Of a stretch of 12,903 nucleotides of DNA, positions 7,531 to 12,903 are shown one piece after another. A program made the position numbers and the translations under genes. The notes beneath the pieces are model-generated. The model ran no database searches. It saw only the letters and a list, made by a program, of their open reading frames with translations, and was not told the DNA's origin. The DNA comes from Gemmatimonadales bacterium UBA1120 (lineage in GTDB: Bacteria > Gemmatimonadota > Gemmatimonadetes > Longimicrobiales > Gaopeijiaceae). The stretch's first letter is position 1, and every line of letters starts with the position of its first letter. The DNA lies in assembly GCA_002313925.1 (NCBI GenBank), contig DCAZ01000132.1, positions 1 to 12,903 of the forward strand. The letters run 5' to 3'.

Positions 7531-7880
7531 AGGCTCTCGTCCTGGATCTCATCCTCTTCTATGGTGCCGAATGCTTCCTTGATCCGGATCACAAGGCTAA
7601 GACCGACTGCGCTCGTCGCGACGCCTACCACAATCGCGGTAAGTATCAATACGTGAGGAATCGGATTCGAATAGATGACATCCTCCCCACCTTCAACGAA
7701 GATCGGAGCAGTGCCTCCCGTAATCTTCCCCATCGTGATGTAGAGAATGAAGACTGACGTCTGGAAGATATTCAGCCCAATGATCTTCTTAACCAGGTTA
7801 CCACGGGCAATAAGCGTGTAAAACCCTACCATCATCAAGAAGATGACAGCCCAATAATTGAACAGTCCTAGAGCCGTCAA
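7527..7880 (-). CDS. mrpC: Mrp antiporter subunit C (NuoK/MbhG-like)
   Basis: This 117-residue protein with three predicted membrane helices belongs to the NuoK-like MrpC/MbhG family. Characteristic stretches are LVKKIIGLNIFQTSVFILY, the GGTAPIF segment and NPIPHVLILTAIVVGVATSAVGLSLVIRI at the third helix. NuoK-like subunits line the membrane axis next to the large antiporter subunits. The start is an unusual TTG at 7880, overlapping the mrpB stop (TTGA in place of the common ATGA). AGGAGA about eight bases upstream makes the TTG convincing, and a later start would cut into the first helix. The acidic C-terminal tail (EEDEIQDESL) is hydrophilic. Its last codons overlap the mrpD ATG. Confidence 0.92.
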   Translation of the reverse strand: MTALGLFNYWAVIFLMMVGFYTLIARGNLVKKIIGLNIFQTSVFILYITMGKITGGTAPIFVEGGEDVIYSNPIPHVLILTAIVVGVATSAVGLSLVIRIKEAFGTIEEDEIQDESL

Positions 7881-8302
7881 GTGTCGACTCTCCTGCGTCC
7901 AGCAAACGCATAGAATACCGCAACCATCACACCAAATACGGTGATCAGAACACCAAGCTCCACAAGCAAGATGCCATAGTGTTGACCGTGTTCAGGGTCG
8001 TGCGCGAGAACCCCATAATCTAGAAAGTTCCCACCCAAAGCCATCGTCACATAACCGACACCCGCGTATAACAGGACTCCGAGAGCAGAGCAGATATAGA
8101 CTGCTTGGGGAGGAAGGACTTTCTTAACATTTTCCAGGCCATAGATAAGCGCGTATAGCACGAACCCCGCAGCGAAAATGACACCCGCTTGGAAACCACC
8201 GCCCGGACCATAGTCTCCATGGAATTGGACATAGAGCGCGAACAATAGGATGAAGGGGATAAGTATTTTCGCACCCACCCTTAGGATCACACGATCATCC
8301 AT
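7877..8302 (-). CDS. mrpB: Mrp antiporter subunit B (MnhB/MbhF family)
   Basis: MnhB-family inner-membrane subunit of 141 residues with about four helices. The diagnostic motif is present: FHGDYGPGGGFQAGVIFA at about residues 28-45, after the usual N terminus DDRVILRVGAKILIPFIL. The frame stays open for another 56 codons upstream, but that extension is extremely basic (RPREGRKKLKRILFRFRLKK) and is a shadow of the preceding gene. The ATG at 8302 is preferred because GGGGGA lies just upstream, the family N terminus starts there, and it gives the same short overlap (8 bases with the previous stop) as elsewhere in the operon. It acts together with MrpC and the MrpA C-terminal elements in the Mrp complex. 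Confidence 0.93.
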   Translation of the reverse strand: MDDRVILRVGAKILIPFILLFALYVQFHGDYGPGGGFQAGVIFAAGFVLYALIYGLENVKKVLPPQAVYICSALGVLLYAGVGYVTMALGGNFLDYGVLAHDPEHGQHYGILLVELGVLITVFGVMVAVFYAFAGRRRVDT

Positions 8303-8960
8303 TGGTGTCCCCCAAGGTCTTTTCTTCAGGCGAAATCTGAAGAGTATCCTCTTGAGCTTCTTCCGCCCCTCCCTCGGACGCATCCTTTTCGCTGGCTGCG
8401 ACCGTAATCCATCGACCATTCGAGAATACCCGGCGAGGTCGAGGTCCAAGAGATAGAAGGAGTAGCACACCGACCAAGGCGGCGAAAATCACCGTTGTTT
8501 CGCCCATCGTGTCGTAGCCCCGATATGATGCTAAGACAGAGGTGACAACGTTCGGTATTCCGATTTCGTGTTCGGATTCTTCGAGGTAATGAGGAGCTAC
8601 GTGGTGGTGTGCTGGGTTTGAAGCATCCCCGAACGGAGGAATATCCAGAGTGCCATAGACAAGAACTGCACCGGTTAGGATAACGACGAAAAGAGGTAGA
8701 ATTGGCCTGTGCTGTGGTTGGTGCTCACTGTGCCCAACCAGAGCGAGTGTTCCAAGCATAAGAATCGTGGAAATTCCTGCACCCACAGCCGCTTCAGTGA
8801 ACGCAACATCAACGGCATCCATGACCACAAACAACCCAGCTGACAAAAGACTGTATATGCCTGCCAGCATTACGGCAGCAAAAAGATTCTTCTGGCGAAT
8901 GATGCTAAATGCCGTAATCCCGAGCAGCACCAGCAACGCAATATCTACGAACTCAACCAT
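8295..8960 (-). CDS. MbhD-MbhE fusion (DUF4040; equivalent to MrpA C-terminal part)
   Basis: The 221-residue protein contains two modules. Residues 1-80 are the DUF4040/MbhD part with the signature DVAFTEAAVGAGISTILML. Residues about 133-175 are the MbhE part, with NVVTSVLASYRGYDTMGETTVIFAALVG. In Bacillus-type Mrp both modules form the C-terminal end of the large MrpA; in Pyrococcus Mbh they are separate proteins D and E. Here they are fused to each other but not to a NuoL-like domain. A His-rich linker (NPAHHHVAPHYLEESEH, about 115-131) joins them, and a 45-residue acidic hydrophilic tail follows the last helix. ATG at 8960 overlaps the mrpG TGA by one base. The MbhD/E elements are thought to help couple ion movement; which ion is used here is not visible. 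Confidence 0.9.
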   Translation of the reverse strand: MVEFVDIALLVLLGITAFSIIRQKNLFAAVMLAGIYSLLSAGLFVVMDAVDVAFTEAAVGAGISTILMLGTLALVGHSEHQPQHRPILPLFVVILTGAVLVYGTLDIPPFGDASNPAHHHVAPHYLEESEHEIGIPNVVTSVLASYRGYDTMGETTVIFAALVGVLLLLSLGPRPRRVFSNGRWITVAASEKDASEGGAEEAQEDTLQISPEEKTLGDTNG

Positions 8961-9316
8961 CAGAAATTCTGTTCGCCATTCAAAGAATTAAGCTTTCCAC
9001 TGCGGTCTACTGGTACTGTGTAGGGTTCAACTCCACCGGACAGTGCAGCACTTGCCAGGGCGTGAGTACTGATCGGACTCGTGAAAAGAAGAAAGGCATA
9101 AATCAGTACCAAACGAACCAGAACGAGAGTGGGGCCGGCTTGGAAGCACATCCCTAGAAGTAGCAGTCCGGCACCCATCGTGTCCGTCATACCGGCAGCG
9201 TGTAGACGCGTGTAGACATCCGGCATCCGCACGATTCCAACCGTCCCGACGATCATGAAAAAGATCCCACCGAGAATTGAGATCCAGCTGAGTACTTCGA
9301 GAATGAGATCAATCAT
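8960..9316 (-). CDS. mrpG: Mrp antiporter subunit G (MnhG family)
   Basis: Small membrane subunit of 118 residues with three helices. The family signature is clear: GTVGIVRMPDVYTRLHAAGMTDTMGAGLLL, followed by the LVRLVLIYAFLLFTSPISTHAL helix. MnhG/PhaG proteins are structural members of the Mrp complex, packed with MrpE and MrpF at one end. The frame could start ten codons earlier, but ATG at 9316 is preferred because it overlaps the mrpF stop in an ATGA and begins with the typical MIDLILEVLSW helix. The C-terminal tail of about 30 residues (VEPYTVPVDRSGKLNSLN) is hydrophilic. Confidence 0.92.
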   Translation of the reverse strand: MIDLILEVLSWISILGGIFFMIVGTVGIVRMPDVYTRLHAAGMTDTMGAGLLLLGMCFQAGPTLVLVRLVLIYAFLLFTSPISTHALASAALSGGVEPYTVPVDRSGKLNSLNGEQNF

Positions 9317-9597
9317 TCTGCGTCCGCCTCGGGACGTCGTGTCCATCCCAGATCACGGTACTCAAAAAACTTCAGTACAGCGATCGTTCCTATAAAATTG
9401 ATAAGGGCATACACGATCGAGAGATCAAGAAATTCTGGACGCTCAGTCAAGAAGCCCAGAGCTGCAATCAGCAGTACAGTCTTTGTCCCAAACGTATTCA
9501 CAGCGAGTACCCGATCATAAACCGTGGGTCCCATGAGTGCGCGTGTCATCGCGAGGGACATACTCGCTAGTACACCGACCGTTGCTGCAATGAACAT
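9313..9597 (-). CDS. mrpF: Mrp antiporter subunit F (MnhF family)
   Basis: A 94-residue, three-helix subunit of the MnhF/PhaF family. The motif GPTVYDRVLAVNTFGTKTV after helix 1, and EFLDLSIVYALINFIGTIAVLKFFEY at the C terminus, are typical. A TTG start 11 codons upstream would add charged residues (GRKWLERKL), but ATG at 9597 is better. It overlaps the mrpE TAA as TAATG, gives the normal family length, and has AGAGGAAA about ten bases upstream. It lies between mrpE and mrpG as in nearly all Mrp operons. Confidence 0.92.
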   Translation of the reverse strand: MFIAATVGVLASMSLAMTRALMGPTVYDRVLAVNTFGTKTVLLIAALGFLTERPEFLDLSIVYALINFIGTIAVLKFFEYRDLGWTRRPEADAE

Positions 9598-10091
9598 TAC
9601 GAGTTTCCTCTCGAGCCACTTTCGACCCAACTCACTCGATGATCCATCTCATCTTCTTCACGACCATCTATGTCCTTAAGCGTGAGAGCGTGAATTTCAA
9701 GGTCTTGGCCCTCGATACTAGTCGTGATCGTCCCAGGCGTCAGTGTGATTGAATTAGCATAAATCGTCTTGCCTAGGTCTGACTTTTGACTTGCCCTGAA
9801 ATGAGTTACAACCGGGCTAATCGGGAGTTTTGGATTGAGGATAACACGAGCGACATTCACGTTCGCGATGAAGATTTCCTTCATCAACCATGGAAAGTAC
9901 ACCCAAAAACGACCACCAAGTTGGAGCGGAACGCCCTCATGGTCGACTAAATCCATGCGCATTGCCAAGTAGACAATAAGCCCACATGAACCCAAGCCGA
10001 ATCCAATCAACATGGGGGTATAATGGCCCGACAGCAGTAGCCAGAAGATGAAGAGAATCGCGCCTAATCCGAAGGCTCGGAGCACGGCCAC
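9597..10091 (-). CDS. mrpE: Mrp antiporter subunit E (MnhE family), first gene of the operon
   Basis: This 164-residue protein has two N-terminal membrane helices (about residues 5-45) and a soluble C-terminal domain. The family features LGGRFWVYFPWLMKEIFIANVNVARVIL and the block YANSITLTPGTITTSIEGQDLEIHAL are intact. MrpE is needed for assembly and full activity of the complex. The start is uncertain: GTG at 10091 has a purine-rich AGGGA too close upstream, while the second GTG at 10085 would have AGGGAG five bases away. Either gives an acceptable N terminus. It is the first gene of the antiporter operon, 68 bases after lptE, so the operon may have its own promoter there or be read through from the lipoprotein genes. 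Confidence 0.92.
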   Translation of the reverse strand: MAVLRAFGLGAILFIFWLLLSGHYTPMLIGFGLGSCGLIVYLAMRMDLVDHEGVPLQLGGRFWVYFPWLMKEIFIANVNVARVILNPKLPISPVVTHFRASQKSDLGKTIYANSITLTPGTITTSIEGQDLEIHALTLKDIDGREEDEMDHRVSWVESGSRGNS

Positions 10092-10159
10092 TCCCTGGCA
10101 AGTTTAGGTGACTGCAGAAGAAGTCTGTGGGCCTTCCCCAGCAAAAATGATCGCCGAAT
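10092..10159 (-). other. Intergenic gap between lptE and the antiporter operon
   Basis: This 68-base gap is the only real spacer upstream of mrpE, and it is the place to expect an operon promoter. On the minus strand it holds a short T run (ATTTTTGC) shortly after the lptE stop and an imperfect hairpin in CTGGGGAAGGCCCACAG. Neither is strong enough to call a terminator. I see no convincing -35/-10 pair, so whether lptE and mrpE are co-transcribed stays open. Confidence 0.4.
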
Positions 10160-10672
10160 CTACCAGTTAGACTGAGCGCCGTCCACAATTTTCTGAACTA
10201 GTAATTCAATGGCTTCCATACGTCCGATTTCTTCAGTTTCACTAGCCTCCAAAAACTCTCCCTGAGCAACAACGCTGGAGGACTCCCATAAGATCACATT
10301 TTCCACAAGATCAACGATCTCAACTGAAACCACGATGTTCACCTGGCGCTGCAAAACTTCGGCTGGCTGTCCCTGGATAGCAGCACGATAGTTGGGTGCC
10401 CGGACTTCATAAGTCCTTATGGATCCACGCACGACAGCATCAGCAAGTTCTTCCCCTGCAGTTCTGATCCCGAGAGCGCTAGGGAGATTCCTCACCAATT
10501 GATCGTAGAGTTCTCCAGACAGTTCGAAACGATTGGTTTCATTATCGAACGGCAAGACAGCAATCGACTGCACATGGGGGGGCGGGAACGAACCTGCCCG
10601 GAACGAATAATTGCACGCTAGCATCGTGACCGCTAATAGGAGCAAACTGAGCGACTTCGATTGATATTTCAT
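10160..10672 (-). CDS. lptE: LPS assembly lipoprotein LptE
   Basis: LptE is the outer-membrane lipoprotein that plugs the LptD barrel and helps insert LPS into the outer leaflet. This 170-residue protein has a lipoprotein signal peptide with lipobox MLAC (lipidated Cys20), then the family start CNYSFRAGSFPPPHVQSIAV, LPFDNETNRFELSGELYDQL and a helix-sheet pattern ending in a long helix (IGRMEAIELLVQKIVDGAQ). Length is normal for the shorter LptE forms. ATG at 10672 overlaps the stop of the upstream lipoprotein gene as ATGA, so the two are translated together, which suggests joint action at the outer membrane. Sequence identity in this family is low in general, so the call rests on lipobox, N-terminal motif and context. 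Confidence 0.85.
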   Translation of the reverse strand: MKYQSKSLSLLLLAVTMLACNYSFRAGSFPPPHVQSIAVLPFDNETNRFELSGELYDQLVRNLPSALGIRTAGEELADAVVRGSIRTYEVRAPNYRAAIQGQPAEVLQRQVNIVVSVEIVDLVENVILWESSSVVAQGEFLEASETEEIGRMEAIELLVQKIVDGAQSNW

Positions 10673-11379
10673 GGTGCTCTCGGATCCCAGATGTCCGCTG
10701 GATAGGCTTCAACCTGATCCAGTTGCTGCCTGGTGATCTTTAGTTCACGAAAGTCTGTGAGGTTCCGATACGTGACCCGTGCAGGATATCGAGTCTCCTC
10801 ATCTCGATCGACTTCAACCCATTGGACCACGTCCCCATCCGATAACATCTCAAGCTTCCTAAGAACTCCATCTTCCATGGAGTAATGGAGTTCCCTTTCA
10901 TCCAGGTAGCGATATCGCAGCCGAACCAAACCGTTGTCCAAGTGATCTCCTCCTACCAATTCAGTACCCGATTCCGGCCGGAATACTCCGAGTGTGCCCC
11001 ACATGAGGTCTGGAGGTGGCAGGATGTCGTTTGGAGCTCCCGCGGGAAGCCTGAGTTCTCCGTCGACAAGGGCAGCCCTAATTACTAACTCGCCGTTATC
11101 TAGGAATAGATCAAGGCGTGCCCTATAGGGCGGTGCCACGCGGGCCACACCTCTGCCCTTTACCCCTACACCCGCATCATTCAGTTCCCAGACAAAAAGA
11201 ATCCGGATCGGACTTTCTAGTCCTGTTTGATCTTGAAGGACTGACGCCGCGCCAAGAGCATCTGGCACTGGAGCAACCACTCCTGCTTGCTTGGGCATAC
11301 ACCCTGTAACAACCACAACTCCGGCAACGATAATCGTCCGGAAAAAGGATGATGGTTGCTTAAGCTGTAGAGTGACCAT
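10669..11379 (-). CDS. Outer-membrane-type lipoprotein, LolA/LolB-like
   Basis: The 236-residue protein starts with a lipoprotein signal peptide: a basic N terminus, hydrophobic stretch IIVAGVVVVTG and lipobox VTGC with Cys27; the residue after the cysteine is Met, not Asp, so sorting to the outer membrane is expected. The mature part alternates short strands, as in the LolA/LolB fold: a GRGVARVAPPYRARLDLFL strand region, LVDGELRLPAG, YRYLDERELHYSMEDGVLRKLEML, and YPARVTYRNLTDFRELKITRQQL near the end. LolB accepts lipoproteins from LolA at the outer membrane; this could be a LolB or a DUF4292-like relative, and sequence alone does not decide. It is coupled by ATGA to lptE and lies 25 bases from the divergent lpxH-like gene. 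No clear Shine-Dalgarno precedes the ATG at 11379, so the N terminus is moderately certain. Confidence 0.7.
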   Translation of the reverse strand: MVTLQLKQPSSFFRTIIVAGVVVVTGCMPKQAGVVAPVPDALGAASVLQDQTGLESPIRILFVWELNDAGVGVKGRGVARVAPPYRARLDLFLDNGELVIRAALVDGELRLPAGAPNDILPPPDLMWGTLGVFRPESGTELVGGDHLDNGLVRLRYRYLDERELHYSMEDGVLRKLEMLSDGDVVQWVEVDRDEETRYPARVTYRNLTDFRELKITRQQLDQVEAYPADIWDPRAP

Positions 11380-11404
11380 GGGCTAAGCTAGCTTCGGGTG
11401 GATT

Positions 11405-12211
11405 ATGCTCCTACCCCTTCCAGGTCCTCGCTGTTCAAGAGTAAGTTCGCTGGTGTCCCGAATACATCCTACCCAAACAGTTCTCGTCACCTCTGACGTT
11501 CATCTTGGCGCCATTTCGTTCGAACAAGAGGAGGCCTTCAGAACCTGGCTCAGGCAAGCGGCAGGGGTCGCATCACGAATCGTACTCAATGGAGACCTGT
11601 TCGATTTCTGGTTTGAGTACCAATGGGGTAACACGCGAGGGCATGAAGTCACCCTTTTGCAGCTTCGGGAGATTGTGGATGCCGGTGTGCCAATCACACT
11701 GATGGGAGGCAACCACGATTGGTGGGGAGGCAAGTACCTGCGAGAGGAAATCGGACTCGATTTTCATCAAGACCCCTTCATTACCGAGCTCGCCGGGCTC
11801 AAAACCCTCTTGGCTCATGGAGACGGCCTCGGTACCGGGGATCTTAGATATAGAGTCGCAAGACTGCTCCTGCGTGGATCAGTCACGCGCTGGGCATTCG
11901 GCATGCTTCCACCTGCCTTAGGTGACCGTATCGCCAAAGGAGTCTCTCATACTGAAAATCGAAAGCAAGCTCCAGGTGGTACAGAACTCGAACACGCGGC
12001 TGCATTAGAGGCCTGGGCTGTTAAAGAACTTAAGGATCAACCAGACCTTAATTTGCTTCTTCTCGGGCATACGCACGTCCCCAAGATCATCGACGTCGGC
12101 GATCGACAGTGGTACATAAATACCGGTGACTGGGTATATCACCGTTCGTTCGCACTACTCCGTGAGGGTGAGACCCCGAGGCTTATCGAGTGGACAGGTT
12201 CAATACCATGA
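11405..12211 (+). CDS. LpxH-type UDP-2,3-diacylglucosamine hydrolase (calcineurin-like phosphoesterase)
   Basis: A metallophosphoesterase of 268 residues. The family's metal ligands are all visible: SDVHLG (Asp31, His33), NGDLFDFWFEY (Asp64), GGNHDWW (Asn103, His104), LAHGDGL (His138) and LGHTHVP (His222, His224). The FDFWFEY continuation and the overall spacing match LpxH, which cleaves UDP-2,3-diacylglucosamine to lipid X at the inner membrane in lipid A synthesis. LpxH paralogues of unknown substrate exist, so the exact reaction is inferred. E. coli LpxH has 240 residues; the extra N-terminal 20-odd residues (LLPLPGPRCSRVSSLVSRI) may not be translated, and GTG at 11453 is an alternative start that would leave more room for a divergent promoter. 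The stop overlaps the next gene's ATG in an ATGA. Confidence 0.85.
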   Translation: MLLPLPGPRCSRVSSLVSRIHPTQTVLVTSDVHLGAISFEQEEAFRTWLRQAAGVASRIVLNGDLFDFWFEYQWGNTRGHEVTLLQLREIVDAGVPITLMGGNHDWWGGKYLREEIGLDFHQDPFITELAGLKTLLAHGDGLGTGDLRYRVARLLLRGSVTRWAFGMLPPALGDRIAKGVSHTENRKQAPGGTELEHAAALEAWAVKELKDQPDLNLLLLGHTHVPKIIDVGDRQWYINTGDWVYHRSFALLREGETPRLIEWTGSIP

Positions 12212-12846
12212 GGAAAGGCCTCCTCAACAACCAATGCAACACCTTGTTGCCCTCTATTATGCTAGCCGTAATCATGACGGCTTGGGGAACTGGCCGACTT
12301 GGGGCACAGCAAGTCAGTTTAGGCGATGAGAATACCGTAGCAGACTCAACTGTGTCAGCTCTCTTGCCGATCGCTGCTTCCGTAACTCCCGGTGGTGCAT
12401 TTCTCCGGGCCGTTCTCATTCCTGGCTGGGGCCACGTATCGATTGGGGCAAATGCACGAGCAGGGGTTTATTTCGCTATAGAGAGTGCTGTGGCTTACGG
12501 GATTATCCGAACTCGGAGACGAATATCAGAGGCAGTGTCTCGCTCGAATTTCAGGGAAATCCTATTACGCGAAAACCTCAACACCCAGGGTGTCACTGAC
12601 CCGAATCAGATCAAGGGCGCACTCGAATCTGACGCCACGCTTGCTGACCTGAAAAGGCTTCGTGAGTCAAGGGGTGATCAACAAGAGGATCTCGTTGCTT
12701 TCGGCCTTTTTCTTTTATTCCTAAGCGGAGCTGATGCGTTTGTCTCAGCGCATCTCAAAGACTTCCCTGACCCCATAGCAATAGAGGGTGGACCCACCAA
12801 TGACGGCCGCCTTGAGATCGGGCTGAGGCTTCGATTACCTAACTAA
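12208..12846 (+). CDS. Exported DUF5683-like membrane protein
   Basis: This 212-residue protein starts with a cleavable signal peptide (LLPSIMLAVIMTAWGTGRLGA, probable cleavage after Ala33, before QQVSLG). A segment FLRAVLIPGWGHVSIGANARAGVYFAIESA (about residues 65-94) matches the PGWGQ-type motif of DUF5683 proteins, followed by a charged coiled-coil-like stretch (about 100-158), a hydrophobic helix VAFGLFLLFLSGADAFVSAHL (about 163-183) and a C-terminal beta-strand (GRLEIGLRLRLPN). Function is unknown; such proteins are probably envelope-located. The ATG at 12208 overlaps the preceding stop as ATGA and is preferred over a GTG six codons upstream. Coupling to the lpxH-like gene suggests a cell-envelope role (inference). 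Confidence 0.75.
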   Translation: MRKGLLNNQCNTLLPSIMLAVIMTAWGTGRLGAQQVSLGDENTVADSTVSALLPIAASVTPGGAFLRAVLIPGWGHVSIGANARAGVYFAIESAVAYGIIRTRRRISEAVSRSNFREILLRENLNTQGVTDPNQIKGALESDATLADLKRLRESRGDQQEDLVAFGLFLLFLSGADAFVSAHLKDFPDPIAIEGGPTNDGRLEIGLRLRLPN

Positions 12847-12871
12847 AGCGATGTACTAATCGCCGAAGCCG

Positions 12872-12903
12872 TGGCGGGGACGTGTGGGAATCGAACCCAC
12901 CTA
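12872..12903 (-). tRNA. selC: 3' end of a tRNA, probably selenocysteine tRNA (partial)
   Basis: Read on the minus strand, the last 32 bases give a T arm GTGGG-TTCGATT-CCCAC (12900 to 12884), then ACGTCCCC (12883 to 12876), a G discriminator at 12875 and an encoded CCA at 12874-12872. In ordinary tRNAs 12 bases (5 T stem plus 7 acceptor) separate the T loop from the discriminator; here there are 13, the 8+5 arrangement of bacterial tRNA-Sec, which also has discriminator G followed by CCA. The 5' half, the long variable arm and the UCA anticodon lie outside the window, so identity is an inference. If the encoded CCA is ignored, it could be another tRNA with a 7-bp stem. Confidence 0.75.

Noticed and set aside
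8303..8470. 56-codon upstream extension of the mrpB frame
   Set aside because: The extension is highly basic, lies entirely within the DUF4040 gene in another frame, and the family N terminus, binding site and overlap pattern all point to ATG at 8302.
4580..10091. Complex I (nuo) or membrane-bound hydrogenase operon
   Set aside because: MrpE, MrpF, MrpG and MnhB signatures are present, while no hydrophilic Fe-S, NiFe or NADH-binding subunit is encoded in the window.
11401..11440. Possible divergent promoter boxes (CATAAT on the minus strand, TTGAAC further upstream)
   Set aside because: The spacing between the TTGAAC and CATAAT elements is about 25 bases, too long for a sigma-70 promoter, and no better pair was found.
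12847..12871. Possible terminator between the DUF5683-like gene and the tRNA (CGCC...GGCG)
   Set aside because: The stem is only four base pairs, overlaps the tRNA 3' end, and no T tract follows.

Overview
The window reads as a chromosomal piece of a Gram-negative, LPS-bearing bacterium of moderate GC content, most likely a Gemmatimonadota-type lineage (inference). The reasons are a secreted stand-alone TonB-plug protein ending in a CGVIVLW-type motif, an LptE/LpxH outer-membrane gene neighbourhood, a DUF5683-like exported protein, and an Mbh-ordered Mrp antiporter operon. The window is almost fully coding, with no gene-free stretch over about 100 bases. I see no mobile element, phage gene or CRISPR array.

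Layout. Positions 1-735 (+) hold the 3' part of a gene for an exported protein with a carboxypeptidase-regulatory-like domain followed by a TonB-receptor plug domain, with no beta-barrel. Facing it on the minus strand is a compact housekeeping operon, rph (RNase PH) - rdgB (XTP/dITP pyrophosphatase) - DUF971 gene (2428 to 759). From 10091 down to 2525 (minus) runs a ten-gene, mostly overlapping operon for a multisubunit cation/proton antiporter: mrpE, mrpF, mrpG, an MbhD-MbhE fusion (the C-terminal part of MrpA), mrpB, mrpC, then three different NuoL/M/N-type antiporter subunits, with a small unrecognised two-helix membrane protein between the second and third. The first eight genes follow the order of the archaeal Mbh/Mrp module (mbhA to mbhH). 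No hydrogenase or NADH-dehydrogenase genes are present; two additional pump-like subunits and the orphan occupy the end of the operon instead. A hairpin sits directly behind it.

Upstream on the minus strand are a LolB-like lipoprotein gene and lptE (11379 to 10160), coupled by an ATGA overlap. Diverging from them on the plus strand are an lpxH-like lipid A phosphoesterase gene and a coupled gene for an exported DUF5683-like membrane protein (11405 to 12846). This makes a small envelope/LPS neighbourhood. The last 32 bases are the 3' end of a tRNA on the minus strand. Its 13-nucleotide T-plus-acceptor arm, G discriminator and encoded CCA fit selenocysteine tRNA.

How the parts work together: the Mrp-like complex would exchange Na+ (or another cation) for H+ across the inner membrane. 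All three large subunits keep the charged Glu/Lys residues of the proton channel, so each could in principle translocate protons. The envelope genes concern lipid A synthesis and LPS delivery. rph/rdgB/DUF971 handle tRNA 3' maturation and nucleotide-pool cleaning.
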